In this document: positions 12,201 through 22,759 of the stretch, one piece after another
Layout of the letters: each line of letters begins with the position of its first letter
Position numbering within the stretch: the first letter of the stretch is position 1
NCBI GenBank assembly: GCA_029204225.1
Contig: CM055102.1
Span: forward strand, 28,324,969 to 28,388,968
DNA: 64,000 bases
DNA from: Diphasiastrum complanatum
Lineage: Eukaryota > Streptophyta > Lycopodiopsida > Lycopodiales > Lycopodiaceae
Direction: 5' to 3'
Notes under the pieces: model-generated
Told to the model about the DNA's origin: nothing
Database searches by the model: none
Seen by the model: the letters and a program-made list of their open reading frames with translations, nothing else
Made by a program: the position numbers and the translations under genes

Positions 12201-12235
12201 TTACTGATATTTGTCTTGTCACTGTTGCGAAAAAG

Positions 12236-12560
12236 ACGGGAGCTGATAACGTGCTGCAAAGATCTACCTACAACAATCACCATTGTGGAAGAACAATAGC
12301 TTCAAATAAAGTTCAGTAAAAATCTGTGTATAGACTCTTTCATTCAATAAATGAAAGCCCAAGTTGGGCATCAGTATATGTATTTTGGGCTCCCAAATTC
12401 ATAAAATGGAGCAGCATTTGATATATCAATAAATATTTTCCTATCAATTCTATACATGTGCAATCTATATCTGTTCTATGTTATCTATATTCTTTAAATC
12501 TTTATTTAGTATAATAACATCATCCGGAGCACCATCATCAACAATGGGTGGCTGAAGCCT
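12236..12560 (-). repeat. Possible LTR remnant with primer-site-like edge
   Basis: GCTGATAACGTGCTG at 12241-12255 resembles the alternative primer-site/LTR junction seen in some plant copia elements. The sequence to its right has, on the minus strand, an AT-rich stretch and TTTATTGAATGAAAGAG near 12350. There is no partner LTR and no terminal repeat check is possible. Confidence 0.25.
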
Positions 12561-12608
12561 TGCCCTCGACAGTATGCTCATGATAGTTTCTTGCCTAAAT
12601 CTATACGC

Positions 12609-13020
12609 CTAGCTTGATGTGTATTCAGGAAGTATAAACTGCAAGATAGAATATTCACATATTAGTTACGGTTAAAAAAATTTACAGAATAGAAAACTAA
12701 TCACGATTCCAAAACCAAGAATAAACAGAATAAATTACCGTTGAAATATCAACATCCTGTTGAAGGATGAACCACTCAAAAAATAACTTTGCATTATACA
12801 AAGTGTACCACCCACAGCTGAATGAATCATTTTGCTGGGGTGATTGCAAAAAGTTTAGCACACAAGACATTAATCAAGAGACAGAATGCATTAGAATGAA
12901 ACAAATACATTAGAATGCTGATTTCAAAATGTTGTTAAGAAGGACGGAATTTACCTCCTGACTGATGATCTGCCATTCAGTTGTCTTTATAACTGAATGG
13001 TAACATCTGGCCAACATCTG
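12609..13020 (-). pseudogene. Ulp1/C48 cysteine-protease-like exons
   Basis: Minus-strand exon-like blocks with consistent phase. 13020-12955 (22 codons, ending EWQIISQE) has an AG before it and GTAAAT after it. 12834-12739 (32 codons) starts QNDSFSCGWYTLYNAK and has flanks CCCCAG and GTAATT. 12638-12609 reads FILPEYTSS then TAG. The Q-x5-C-G arrangement matches the catalytic Gln and Cys of Ulp1/SENP deSUMOylating proteases, and the upstream Trp-containing segment fits. The His/Asp exon is not clear; a HW pair near 13225 could be its remnant. Transposon-borne Ulp1 domains are known in plants. The blocks lie directly downstream of the histone-like frame on the same strand. Confidence 0.55.
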
Positions 13021-13287
13021 CTGGAATATATTTACACATATATGGTAAGATCAAATCGACATTCTTATGCGTATTACAAGCCGAGGAGTTTATCTTTACA
13101 CAAAACACTCTAATAACATTATCTACAGATCTTTTAATAGAGATCACGTTTAAACTCAGTGCTCACTGCAAAATAAGCTTGAGAGTCCATTAGCTGCAAT
13201 TCTGAGAACTATTTCCATTGATAATGCCAATGATAAAGCTCTAAATAGCAAGAAGCATTTAGATTATCTTACTTGGTATGATAAGGC

Positions 13288-14355
13288 TCATACGAGCAAG
13301 TATTTTGTAGCAAGTGTGAATCCACTAGTAAGACATTGTGACAAAGTGTCGTTCTTCTCCTTGATTGCCTGAAGCAAAAAATTACTGAATACCAAAACTT
13401 CACTGTATGAATCCCTTGCAATGTCAAATTGCAAGAGTGTGACCCTAGACTCTATCACAGGATCACTGATAGAAGCCCATCTATTTTTGAGATACAAACA
13501 ATCAATAACCCTATACTTTATATTGAAATCAAGTTCCTCTAATCTAAAACAAAATAGAAATCCAATTCTATCTACAACATCAGATATGTCACTCTCAAAT
13601 TTAAGATACTCATCCAAATCTATATATGTATAAAAATTTGAACGAGGAGGAGGAAGTGGATGAGCAGTATCTACAGGAGTAACAAGATTATCTAAAATGG
13701 TTGTAGATGTGTTTACAACCGTATCTAGTGCAGCAGTATCTACATTATCAACAGGGTTAGATTGAGGAGAATTTGTAATAATAGCCCTCCTAACTTTCTT
13801 CGGGGCTCTCTTGGGAGTTGGCTGCTTCCTAGGCCTCTTGGTCGGGAGGTCAGTCCTATCTAATGGATCAGGTCTAGGAGCAGATGGCTAAGCCATGTGT
13901 AATTTGGAATATTTATCTCGCATCCTATACATTAGTTAGAAATCTTTAGGCATAATCGTAACTCGCTTGGCATGTATAGCGAGCAAAAATGAATCTTCAA
14001 AGAAAAGGCTTTGATAATCCTCAGCAGCCTCCTGAAGGCATTGAAGTGCCTCGGGTGTGAATCTAACTAAATTACCAGGATCCTCCCTAGTGATGTGGCG
14101 GACAACACGGTAGAATGGAGCCTTCTGAATTAACAAATTGGTTGACCTCTGATATTTTCGAATATCAGAGAGCCACCTGCTACAGTTGCGTCTTCTAGTT
14201 CGAGCCGGAGGATTTATGGCAACGGCAGGGGCTGAGGAAGCATCAATAGAAAAAAAAATCTCTATTTGTCTGCTTTCTCCTATGAGGGGTATCGCACTTG
14301 TGAGTGATGAGCGAGATATAAAGGGGAAGGGTGGACTGCTCTCGCAGAAAAGCAA
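13288..14355 (-). pseudogene. CENH3-like histone H3 fold with C-terminal extension
   Basis: One frame of about 356 codons with two in-frame stops (TAA 13936-13938, TAG 13888-13890). Residues about 64-139 (nt 14166-13939) are a histone H3 fold: [14 protein letters not shown] (alphaN), a longer loop 1 ([17 protein letters not shown]), LQEAAEDY in helix 2, and [19 protein letters not shown], [13 protein letters not shown], KDF and the long loop 1 favour centromeric CENH3 over canonical H3. After the first stop the frame continues LMYRMRDKY, a basic Lys/Pro/Arg segment, and a ~110-residue domain (IDLDEYLKFESDISD ... TKYLLV) that I cannot identify. Ordinary CENH3 ends within about 15 residues of KDF. 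It may be a pseudogene, a transposon-captured histone or a fusion gene. Confidence 0.6.
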
Positions 14356-14557
14356 TATGTACGAAAATTATGTACGGGTATATCGGACCTATGCCTGGTA
14401 GTATGATGGTTTCAAAGTACTGTGTACGATATATTGGACCTATGCGCATGAAAGGTAGTAGGTAGAAATGCGAATGAGCGAGTGGCGTATAAGTGCGATA
14501 TGCAGAGCAAAAAAAAAGAAGTGAAAAAATGCCTCGTAGATTGTGAGTTTTATATCG

Positions 14558-14601
14558 CAGTTCGCACGTGCGAAAGAACGTCTTGTCGCACGTGCGAACT
14601 G
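14558..14601. repeat. Perfect 15-bp inverted repeat (hairpin)
   Basis: CAGTTCGCACGTGCG at 14558-14572 and CGCACGTGCGAACTG at 14587-14601 are exact reverse complements with a 14-nt loop. Each arm contains the CACGTG core. It lies upstream of the histone-like frame. Confidence 0.9.
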
Positions 14602-16257
14602 TCACTTTTTCATTGGTTCCTCCATGTTGTGTATTTCGACGAAATGATGCTTGTGCTTGCCAATGTGACTTCTCCATCCCTTGTGATGACCAGACACTCA
14701 GGCTTCCATATGTTTTTGCAAAAAATGTTGTATGATCTTTTAGTATGTGTTGTGTTGAAATTTCACAATTCTAGCTTTACCAATTTTGGTCACATGCATT
14801 GTAATTGGCAAGATGGCCATGTAAATAGATGCCACACGTGCCAAATCACATAAGATGTTTTCAATAAGTTCATTCCTCATATTACGTTGTGATAGCATCT
14901 TTGAAATGAGGCAAAAATGTGTTTGGATAGGGTAGAAAAATTTTAGGATCTAAAAATAGCATGTTTTACATTGTTTTTGGATCTTGAGATCTTGACCCCA
15001 AGTTAGGGTGGATCCAATGACCTATTATGGTAGATGTTAGGGTTAGGGTATGATAAGTTCATAGGTGCCCTAATATGCTCAGATATGAGCTTGAAAAGTA
15101 TAAATGTATGATGGGATTTCCATCCAAAGATCAAGAAAAATCGAGTTTTTCCACTTCTATCATCATTGTCTTTTGGTGGCGATTCTAATTATTTGATGTG
15201 AGTGTTCTTATGCATTAATTGCTTGGTTTGGAAGGTGTTGAACCTATTTACAGGTCTGAGAAGCTTGTTGTACTTTACTTTGGTTCATTTGATCAAATCT
15301 ATGTGCCTAATGTGGAGTTAAATGCCAAATTTGCTAGTTTTGGTAAATAGTCTTGATTCTAGCTCATAGTTTGGATCTAGATCTTTTATTTGTGCATCCT
15401 CCATCACTTTTAGGATTGATTGGGATTCATTTTTCTGTAAAATTTTGTCATGTTATCCGATCCTAATCAAAAGGAGCTTTAGATTTGATTTTCTCAAGCT
15501 TAGATCCTAGATTTGAGTAGTATTGGCTTTGCTCTTGCTACTAGTTGCTAATCTAGTGATTGTACCTTCAAATTTGGTTTCATTTGAGTGATAATAGATC
15601 AAAGGGAACTTGTTTTGATGAGTTATAACTGCAGGAACCGAGATTGACCCATTTCCATTCAACCAAACCAAATTAGAAAGTTCTTATGAGTTGAGTCTTG
15701 GAGCACATGTCTCCTAGTAGAGATTTTCATAAGGATTCGAATGCCACCACTCTTTAGAAGTTTGGGTTAGTCATTTGAGAGCTTAATTAGGTCATTCTTA
15801 GGCTTCTTAAGGTCCTAAAATACACCTTTTAGGTTCAGATCAAGTGTGATCATCTCGAAATGCAAAACTAGTGAAAAATGTGTTTCTATTCTACTCGGTT
15901 TTGGATAGGTTTGTGATTAAATATGTCAATGTGATTCAACCTGAATTTAAGAGGCTTTATTTGTAAGACATTTGTGTGTTATAAAGTGCTTTTGGTTCAG
16001 TATATGTGGATTCACCCTTCTTGTGAAGTCGAGATCAAGGAGGAGGTTTGATCAAATCTATAGTAAATTTGGATCTATAGTAAATCTGGATCTAGTTTGG
16101 ATCTAAAAGATAGATCAAGATCAAGATCACCTTAGATCTTGTTGAGAAATCAGAGAGTGATTCATATCAGGTCCCAAAGAGAGTGGGATAGCTAGTAGTT
16201 ATCATAGCTAGTAGTGATCTATCTTGTTTCTTTGAATCTATCCCCCTATCCTTGAAG
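14602..16257. other. AT-rich stretch without recognised gene
   Basis: No convincing coding region. It contains many GATCTAG/GGATCT repeats near 16040-16140. By position the right end is likely the leader (and perhaps a degraded LTR) of the gag fragment that starts at 16258, but no TG...CA pair or primer site could be located. Confidence 0.6.
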
Positions 16258-16922
16258 ATGGCATCCATAAGTGCCTATCTTTTGGATTCTAGTGATAGAT
16301 TGAACTCTGCAAATTATTCAATTTGGAGGTTAAGAATAGAATCCATCCTTATCATGCAAGATTTGATGGATACTGTGAATGGAGAGGAAGATGAGCCAAT
16401 CCATCCACAAAAAGCAACTAAATACAAGAGAAGGTGCAAGATTGCACTATATTGTATTAAGATGATTGTTGCAAATGATTTGCTCAAAGAAGTAGGAGCA
16501 TGTACCTTAGCCCAAGAGGCTTGGGAGACTCTTCAAAAGATCTATGAGTCCAAAAATACCTCAAGTCTACTTTCCCTTAAGAACCAAGTTCTTCAATGCT
16601 TCCAAGGGAGGAGTGAGAGTGGACATCAATTTGTTTTGAGAGTAAAAGATTTGAACAAAGAGCTTACTTATGTTGGTGAACCTATTAAAGAGAGTGACTT
16701 GTGCAAATAGTTTTGAATGGCTTATGTAGTGATTTTACTAATTTTATCCAAAGCTATGCCATCATGAGAAACTTGCCTACACTTGAAGACCTTCAAACTG
16801 TGTTAATGGCCGAGGAGAGTAGGAAGGCTCATATCAAATCAAAGATGGAGAGGCTCTCCATCAATGATGTGACAAAATTTCCAGAATTCACATGTGTGGG
16901 GAATGTCCACAAGAGTGACTGA
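16258..16922 (+). pseudogene. Copia element F: gag fragment
   Basis: Begins M-A-S-I-S-A-Y-L-L-D-S, with NYSIWRLRIES retaining the conserved Trp. It follows the gag of element C closely (MDTVNGEEDEPIHPQ, AQEAWETLQKIYESK). A one-base loss near 16700 shifts the frame (DL|VQIVLNGL). It continues to LSIND at about 16865 and then stops matching, before the zinc knuckle. There is no protease or RT downstream. Homology to C suggests both belong to one lineage in opposite orientations. Confidence 0.85.
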
Positions 16923-17330
16923 TCTTAATTAAGCTTTGTGATTGGCACTATAACTTGATTCTAGATTGATCAACAAAATCTAGTTCAGAAGAAATGGCTA
17001 ATTCACAATCTAGCATGCTAATCAATAGAATATAATAGCAATGAATCAAAGAATGAATAAAAGTACAAGATTTCAGTGTATGAGCATTAGCCACAACACG
17101 AGTTAGAGAGAGAAAGCTAGAGAGATAGCAAGCAATATTTGTTTAGATCCAAAATGGCATGAGATAGCTACAAAACTTTGGTTCTTCATCATTGATTGTG
17201 TGGAGAGCTACACATATTTATGGAGTTTGAGTTAGCTCGAGGTAGAACCACATCTATCCATTTCAAAATGACATCTAGAGTCTATGTGACATTTGTCACT
17301 TGTCATGCATGAAATTCGACCAACTTTTAA
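16923..17330. other. Interval without recognised gene
   Basis: AT-rich, with a short GA-rich patch near 17110. It may hold remains of element F, but I see no defined boundary. Confidence 0.5.
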
Positions 17331-17601
17331 TTAGAATTTGCTTTGCACAGGAACACAGATCATGCTACACAGTAACACAGATAGAAAATCACTCTCCTCA
17401 GCAAGCTCACATAGCAACTGTATTTCTCAAAATGAAATTACACTGTACATATAGTTGTTCACTCAGGCAACCCATGCATGACCCAAGTTGCCGTTGGCGG
17501 GACGCGTGTCCCGTCGACTTGCCTCGTGGTGAGGCCAACTGATCCTTATCCACTGATAGGACCCACTTACAGTCACACAGTGATTCTAACTTTAATTCTA
17601 A
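17331..17601 (-). repeat. 3' LTR of copia E (271 bp)
   Basis: Starts TTAGAATT and ends AATTCTAA, an 8-bp inverted terminal repeat, instead of TG...CA. Contains the near-palindrome GGGACGCGTGTCCC. Edges were set by comparison with the right copy and by the adjoining purine tract. Confidence 0.8.
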
Positions 17602-17656
17602 CTCTCTCCCTTAAAGTAGAGTCACTTTTTATACAGGCATATACATAGCTTTAAAG

Positions 17657-18830
17657 TCAACAAACTTTAAATACAGAAAGTTTTGATCTAAACTTATCAA
17701 ACTTTTCTCCAGTAAGTGGCTTAGTGAAAATATCAGCTAGTTGTTCTTCTGTGCTACAATTAACAACATGAATTTCACGACTTAGCAGTCTTTCACGTAT
17801 GAAGTGATATTGAATCTCAATGTGTTTAGTTCTCGCATGGAACACTGGATTCTTTGCTAGCTGAATGCCACTCTGACTGTCTATGTAAAGTTGTGGGATT
17901 TTTCTGCCTCATGTCAATCTCTTCCAAGATTTGTCTCAACCATATAGCTTCTTGTGCAGCACTACACATTGCCTTATACTCTGCTTCTGTGGTGGAAAGA
18001 GCAATTGTACTTTGCTTCTTACTAGACCAGGAAAAGCAATTACCACAAAACTGAAATATATATCCTGTGGTGGATCTACGATCATCATAGTCACCTCCCC
18101 AGTCCGCATCCACATAGCCACACAACTCAGGTAAACCATCATGCTTCCTGTAAATCAAGCCATACTCTGATGTGCCTTTCACATAACGCAAAATGCGTTT
18201 AGCTGCTTTCCAATGTGTTTCCGTAGGTGCTGCCATAAACTGAGTTACAATGCCAACAGCATAGCATATATCTGGTCTAGTTGTGGTAAGGTAAATCAAG
18301 CTCCCTACTAACTGTCTATATAGCGTAGCATCAAATGACTGTGATTCATCAAGCTTAGAAAGCTTTTTACCTAGTTCAATAGGAGTGTTTACTGGTTTGC
18401 AATCCTTCAACCTAAACCTGTGTAGTAACTCTTTGACATATTTCACCTGTGTTAAACCCACTTCATGTCCTTTTTGCCAACACTTCTACTCCAAGGCAGT
18501 AATGCATCAGACTGAGATCTGTCATCTCAAATTGTTTCATGAGGTCTTTCTTGATTATGTCTATCATCTCTTGATTATTTTCCGTAATAATCAAGTCATC
18601 AACATAAAGAGCAATCAAAGCAACCATACCATCAAAGCATAAGACATATAGATTTGGATCAAAATGTGTTCTCACCATCCCCTTTGAACGAAAGTAGGCA
18701 TCAATTCTACTATACCACGCACGTGGTGCTTGTTTAAGACCATAAAGCGCTTTCTTCAAGCGACATACTTTATTTTCATGTCCTTTCGTTACAAAGTCTT
18801 TAGGTGCCCTTGCCTTGTTTTTGGCGTGTC
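17657..18830 (-). pseudogene. Copia E RT and RNase H
   Basis: Minus strand. The RT segment reads ENKVCRLKKALYGLKQAPRAW and LIALYVDDLIITENN with the YVDD motif intact. RNase H follows: GSLIYLTTTRPDICYAVG, YVDADWGGDYDDRRSTTGYIF, ALSTTEAEYKAM, and the tail LADIFTKPLTGEKFDKFRS. Frame breaks near 18462 and 17840 split it into three pieces. At the upstream edge (about 18810-18830) RT is preceded not by integrase but by gag-type sequence. Confidence 0.88.
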
Positions 18831-19450
18831 GCAAGTGTCTGATCATCAGTATTTTGATGTCCAGCTTTCACCATTTCTCGTCGTTGCTCTTCCTGCATCA
18901 AGATTCCTGTGAGCTCGTCAAAGGTTGGCAATCTTTCTCTTGATGCTATTCCGCTCACAAACATCTGATAGGGTTCTGCAATGCCGCATAATGCATTATG
19001 CACCAGCTCCACATCACGTATGCGTTCTCCAATAGAATGCAGTTCATCTCTCATTGTCTTGATTCTGATCATGTACGTCTGAATGTGCTCTCCTTGCTCC
19101 ATGCAGGCACTATTCAACTTTTACTTCAGAAACATGATTCTTGACGGATTTGACGTCTCGAACTACTCCTTTAGCACATCCCATGCCTGTCTGGGTGTAA
19201 TAGCATCACAAATGTGGGTAATGATGTGATCCTTCACTGACAAGTTAATGAAGGTCAAAGCTTTCCTCATCTTTTTGTCGAACACTTTGATGTCTGCTTC
19301 ATTTGGCGGCCTTCTCTCATCACCTGTGACGACTTCCCACACATCTTTCTCCATCAGTATGTTTTTCATTTTGAATTTCCACACTGCATAGTTGGAAATC
19401 CCGTCCAATTTGCTACTTTCACTCAAAATGGACTCTCCCATGTTTGCCAT
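18800..19450 (-). pseudogene. Copia E gag
   Basis: Starts MANMGESILSESSKLDG at 19450, with NYAVWKFKMKN holding the conserved Trp. It runs through a break near 19140 to ATRQKQGKGT at 18800. The zinc knuckle, protease and integrase are absent; the frame runs into the RT segment, marking a deletion of some 2 kb relative to full copia. Confidence 0.85.
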
Positions 19451-20750
19451 CGCAAAACTGCTTAAAACTTCTGCCTTAGGCTAAAAACAGTATGTCGAAG
19501 CCAACAGTGATGTCAGAAGTTGAAAATAACGATCTGCACTTTTTTTCTTACCAGGCCACTCGCCGCTTTTCCACCAATTTGAAAGCCAAATCGGCATCAC
19601 CTTCCGAAATGCACTCAGTCATCAATTCCCAACAACATGCCCAGTGGAATGGTGAAACTACTTCTGGCATACTCCGAACACTTTCTCCACTGCAATCGCT
19701 CTGTTTTGCTGTATCGTACTTGCAGGTACAGTCCGAATGCCCTTCGTTTGGAGGTTATAGCCTTTCGTTTGGCTCAAAACGGGCAAAGGACCCAAAAATA
19801 GGGACTTTTCTAGCTTTTGAGCTGTTTCTTCACTTTGAAGAAACTTCACTCTTCACTTGTGAAGGGACCCAACTCAACTTTCAGTATGAAAATTTTTAAT
19901 GAAGTTGAAGGCCAGAATGCACTTCAATTCTTCAGGACCCTGTTTAAAGCTCATCCAATGGCTGAACCAAATCTCGTGGTTCAAATTTCTCTCCCATCAC
20001 AAATTCTGGACCGTTGATTCACTTGACACCTCATCTACAGGTTCAAAGTACATCTGGGCATCGAACCAAACTCCTGCATACACTAAGAACTTCGATACAC
20101 TAAGTTCTTCATCGCATTGGGCACGCGAACTGCCCGCGACTTCCCTACCTGCGGCCGCGCCTTTCTTTCCTCAAAAAGATCGGATCAAGCTCTCCTGTGG
20201 ATCGTTTTGAGCACAATCTGAGGCCTGGAGCAGGGTCGCCCTATTGAATCCATGACTTTAGAATGTTCAGTCACGAAATTCCATGGAGAAACAGTGATTT
20301 TAGCTCAACTTGACAAAGTGGCTTTTTCACCTTTTTACTGCAAATCTGTTAGGTTAACTGTCTGGAGACAAATCTCTGACATAAACCTCAGAATCTCTCC
20401 ATGGCTGATTGGCAGTGTGATTAGCTTCCTTCCTGTCCTTACGGCATCCAAAACGGTGCACAAACAGCGAAGAAATCACCAGTTATGTATAAAAACCGTA
20501 ACCCCAAGTCCGGTTTCAATTTTCAGCTAGCTTCGAAATCGTCAATTTTTCACCAAATTTTTCCCTGTCTGATGCTATGCACAGGCTAATAATCCCTCTG
20601 CTGAGCTTAGCAAGCCTCTATAAATTAGAAACCGTGCACCAGTGCTTCTCTTTCCGTCTTCGACCCGCCGTAAAACCCTGAACTCTCAGAAGACAATTCT
20701 CTCGAAGCTCTCTTCAACGGCGACACTGTACTGTGTACACTCCCTGTACG
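19451..20750 (-). other. Leader of copia E
   Basis: The 1.3 kb between the primer site and gag start has no recognised coding region; frames of up to 135 codons on the plus strand have no family resemblance. Long untranslated leaders are normal in copia elements. Confidence 0.6.
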
Positions 20751-20762
20751 GCTCTGATACCA
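20751..20762 (-). other. Primer binding site of copia E
   Basis: Minus strand TGGTATCAGAGC, complementary to initiator-Met tRNA, separated from the LTR by two bases. Confidence 0.92.
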
Positions 20763-20764
20763 AC

Positions 20765-21034
20765 TTAGAATTTGCTTTGCACAGGAACACAGATTATGCT
20801 ACACAGTAACACATACAAAAAATCACTCTCCTCAGCAAGCTCACATAGCAACTGTATTTCTCAAAATGAAATCACACTGTACATATAGTTGTTCACTCAG
20901 GCAACCCATGCATGACCCAGGTTCCCGTTGGCGGGATGCGTGTCCCGTCGACTTGCCTCGTGGCAAGGCCAACTGATCCTTATCCACTGATAGTACCCAC
21001 TTACAGTCACACAGTGATCTCACTTTAATTCTAA
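20765..21034 (-). repeat. 5' LTR of copia E (270 bp)
   Basis: Same TTAGAATT...AATTCTAA ends as the left copy. 21035-21241, outside it, has no recognised gene. Confidence 0.8.
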
Positions 21035-21241
21035 CTCTTTTTACAAGTGTACTAGTTCTACCTAGAAATGTCCAAATCATCATGCATGTGTCCATTACAC
21101 ATTGTGCAGGCCTTGCATGTCACTATGGATCACTTACAATTAATGCATGCATAAGCTCGTCTAGGTTGAACAGGCTGCCCCGGCTTCCACTTGAGAACCT
21201 CCTCCTTCTCTGGTGTGTCTAAAGAGATAGTGTCTAAATGT

Positions 21242-21910
21242 GGTGGTGTACTTGTACAATTAAGATATCCACCTAGACATTTGAGATTTATGAATCATTG
21301 GCAATTGACTTGAGTAGTTGGTTTACTCATGTGGAAGTTGATTGGTAAAATGGACAATGTCAAGATAATTCACCAGAACTTGTTTGTTTTGTGTTTATTG
21401 CTTGTAAGACACATGATTTATGAGTCATTTGGATTCATCGTGAGAAAATTGTATGCATAGGATATACATAATTCTTGGGTGGGTATTTCTCAGTTGAGAA
21501 ATAGACTCAATTCATTAGTGATTGTATCCCAAAGAGCTGAATTGGATAACGAATCATAATGGTTCCAAGAATGATAACTGAATTTTTAGGGAATTCAGTA
21601 GAACTTTGGATATCTAGATTTAGTTCTAGATTGTAATCTGAAATTTTTGTTGGTTGAAGATAGTTATTAATACCATTTTGGTATGCTTTCTGTCTTTAAC
21701 TACCTGATGGTTTGGAATTTGATAACTCACATTTTGGTTAAGAATCCAATTTGAAGAGTATCTCCAAGATGGGGAAGATTTTAAAATGATTCTTATATAT
21801 AAACTTGAGTGTGTATTAAACATAAACTCCAACATCCTTTAGGAATTAAATATGTTTTGAGATTCTAGAGAATTATGATTGAAGAATCATATGAATAATT
21901 ATTTGTGATT
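21242..21910 (+). repeat. Dispersed repeat, copy 1
   Basis: Clear but diverged similarity to the reverse complement of about 53960-54575. Shared blocks include CACCTAGACATTT, TATTTCTCAGT, GTGATTGTATCC, AATTGGATAAC and GGTATGCyTTCTGTCTTTAA. No coding capacity seen; it may be an LTR or non-autonomous element. Confidence 0.7.
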
Positions 21911-21935
21911 GACGGATCATAAAAAAATACTTAAT

Positions 21936-22720
21936 GCTTTGGATAGGATTAATTCCAGACATTCAGGAGGGCCGTTGTTTGAGGTAAGTAAGTGGTCTCT
22001 AACACCAGTATGTCATGATTTGGGGGGGATGGAGTTTGCGATAGCCATAGATGCACATGAGAGTAGTCCATTGATGAATTTAGGTGCCGCTTCAGGTGTG
22101 CATGTTACATTGGATCTAATGTCTAATGTTGATAGTAGAGAAAGAGTATGTTTGCCTATGAGAGATACCAAGATACGTGAGAGGCTTGAGTCACGTTCGA
22201 TAGTGTTATGCCAGAGGAGGTGTGTAACCACCCGTCGTATAGGATCCCTGAAGTAGAGTCTAGAACAGCTGAAAGAAAAAGAAAAAAAAAGCAAATAGTA
22301 TGCAAAGAAGAGAGCTTTGGATAGGATTAATTCTAGGCATTCAGGAGGGCAGTTGTTTGAGGTAGATAGATTATCTTAGACACCGGTATGTCATGATTTG
22401 GGGGAGATGGAATTTGCAATAATCGTAGATGTTTGTGGTGCCACTTCAAGTGTGCATGTTACATTGGATCCGATGTCCAAAGTCGATAGTAGAGAGGGAG
22501 TTTGTTCACCTTGAGAGATACCAACATACGTGAGGGGCTTGTATCACGTTTAGTAGTGTTGGTTATGCTTGAGGAAGTGCGTAACCACCCGTCATATAGG
22601 ACCCCCGAAGTAGAGTCTAGAACAACTGAAAGAAGAAGGGAGAGTCGCAAATATTATGTGAAGAAGAGAGCTTTGGAAAGGATTCCCTTTGAGCACTTAG
22701 GAGGGAGGTTGTTTGAGGTA
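21936..22720 (+). repeat. Three tandem coding repeats, period about 358-378 bp
   Basis: Units start with GCTTTGGA at 21936, 22314 and 22672 (third partial). In the plus frame a unit reads ALDRINSRHSGG, then VCHDLG, then a VTLD segment, then TTRRIGSLK or the equivalent HPSYRTPEVESRTTERRR in unit 2. The third unit runs directly into the Helitron Rep relic, so the array looks like an N-terminal repeat of that protein. The family of the unit is unknown. Confidence 0.75.
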
Positions 22721-22759
22721 GGTAGATAGTCTTAATTTGGGAGGGATGTCGTTTGTGTG

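Larger units (their letters stand above)
17331..21034 (-). mobile_element. Copia element E, short internally deleted copy (3.7 kb)
   Basis: LTRs at 17331-17601 and 20765-21034 flank a minus-strand copia interior with primer site at 20751-20762 and a purine tract (AAGGGAGAGAG on the minus strand) beside the left LTR. The two LTRs differ at roughly 14 of 270 positions by eye. Flanking 5-bp target duplications are not evident. Gag is joined directly to RT, so the copy is non-autonomous. Confidence 0.85.
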
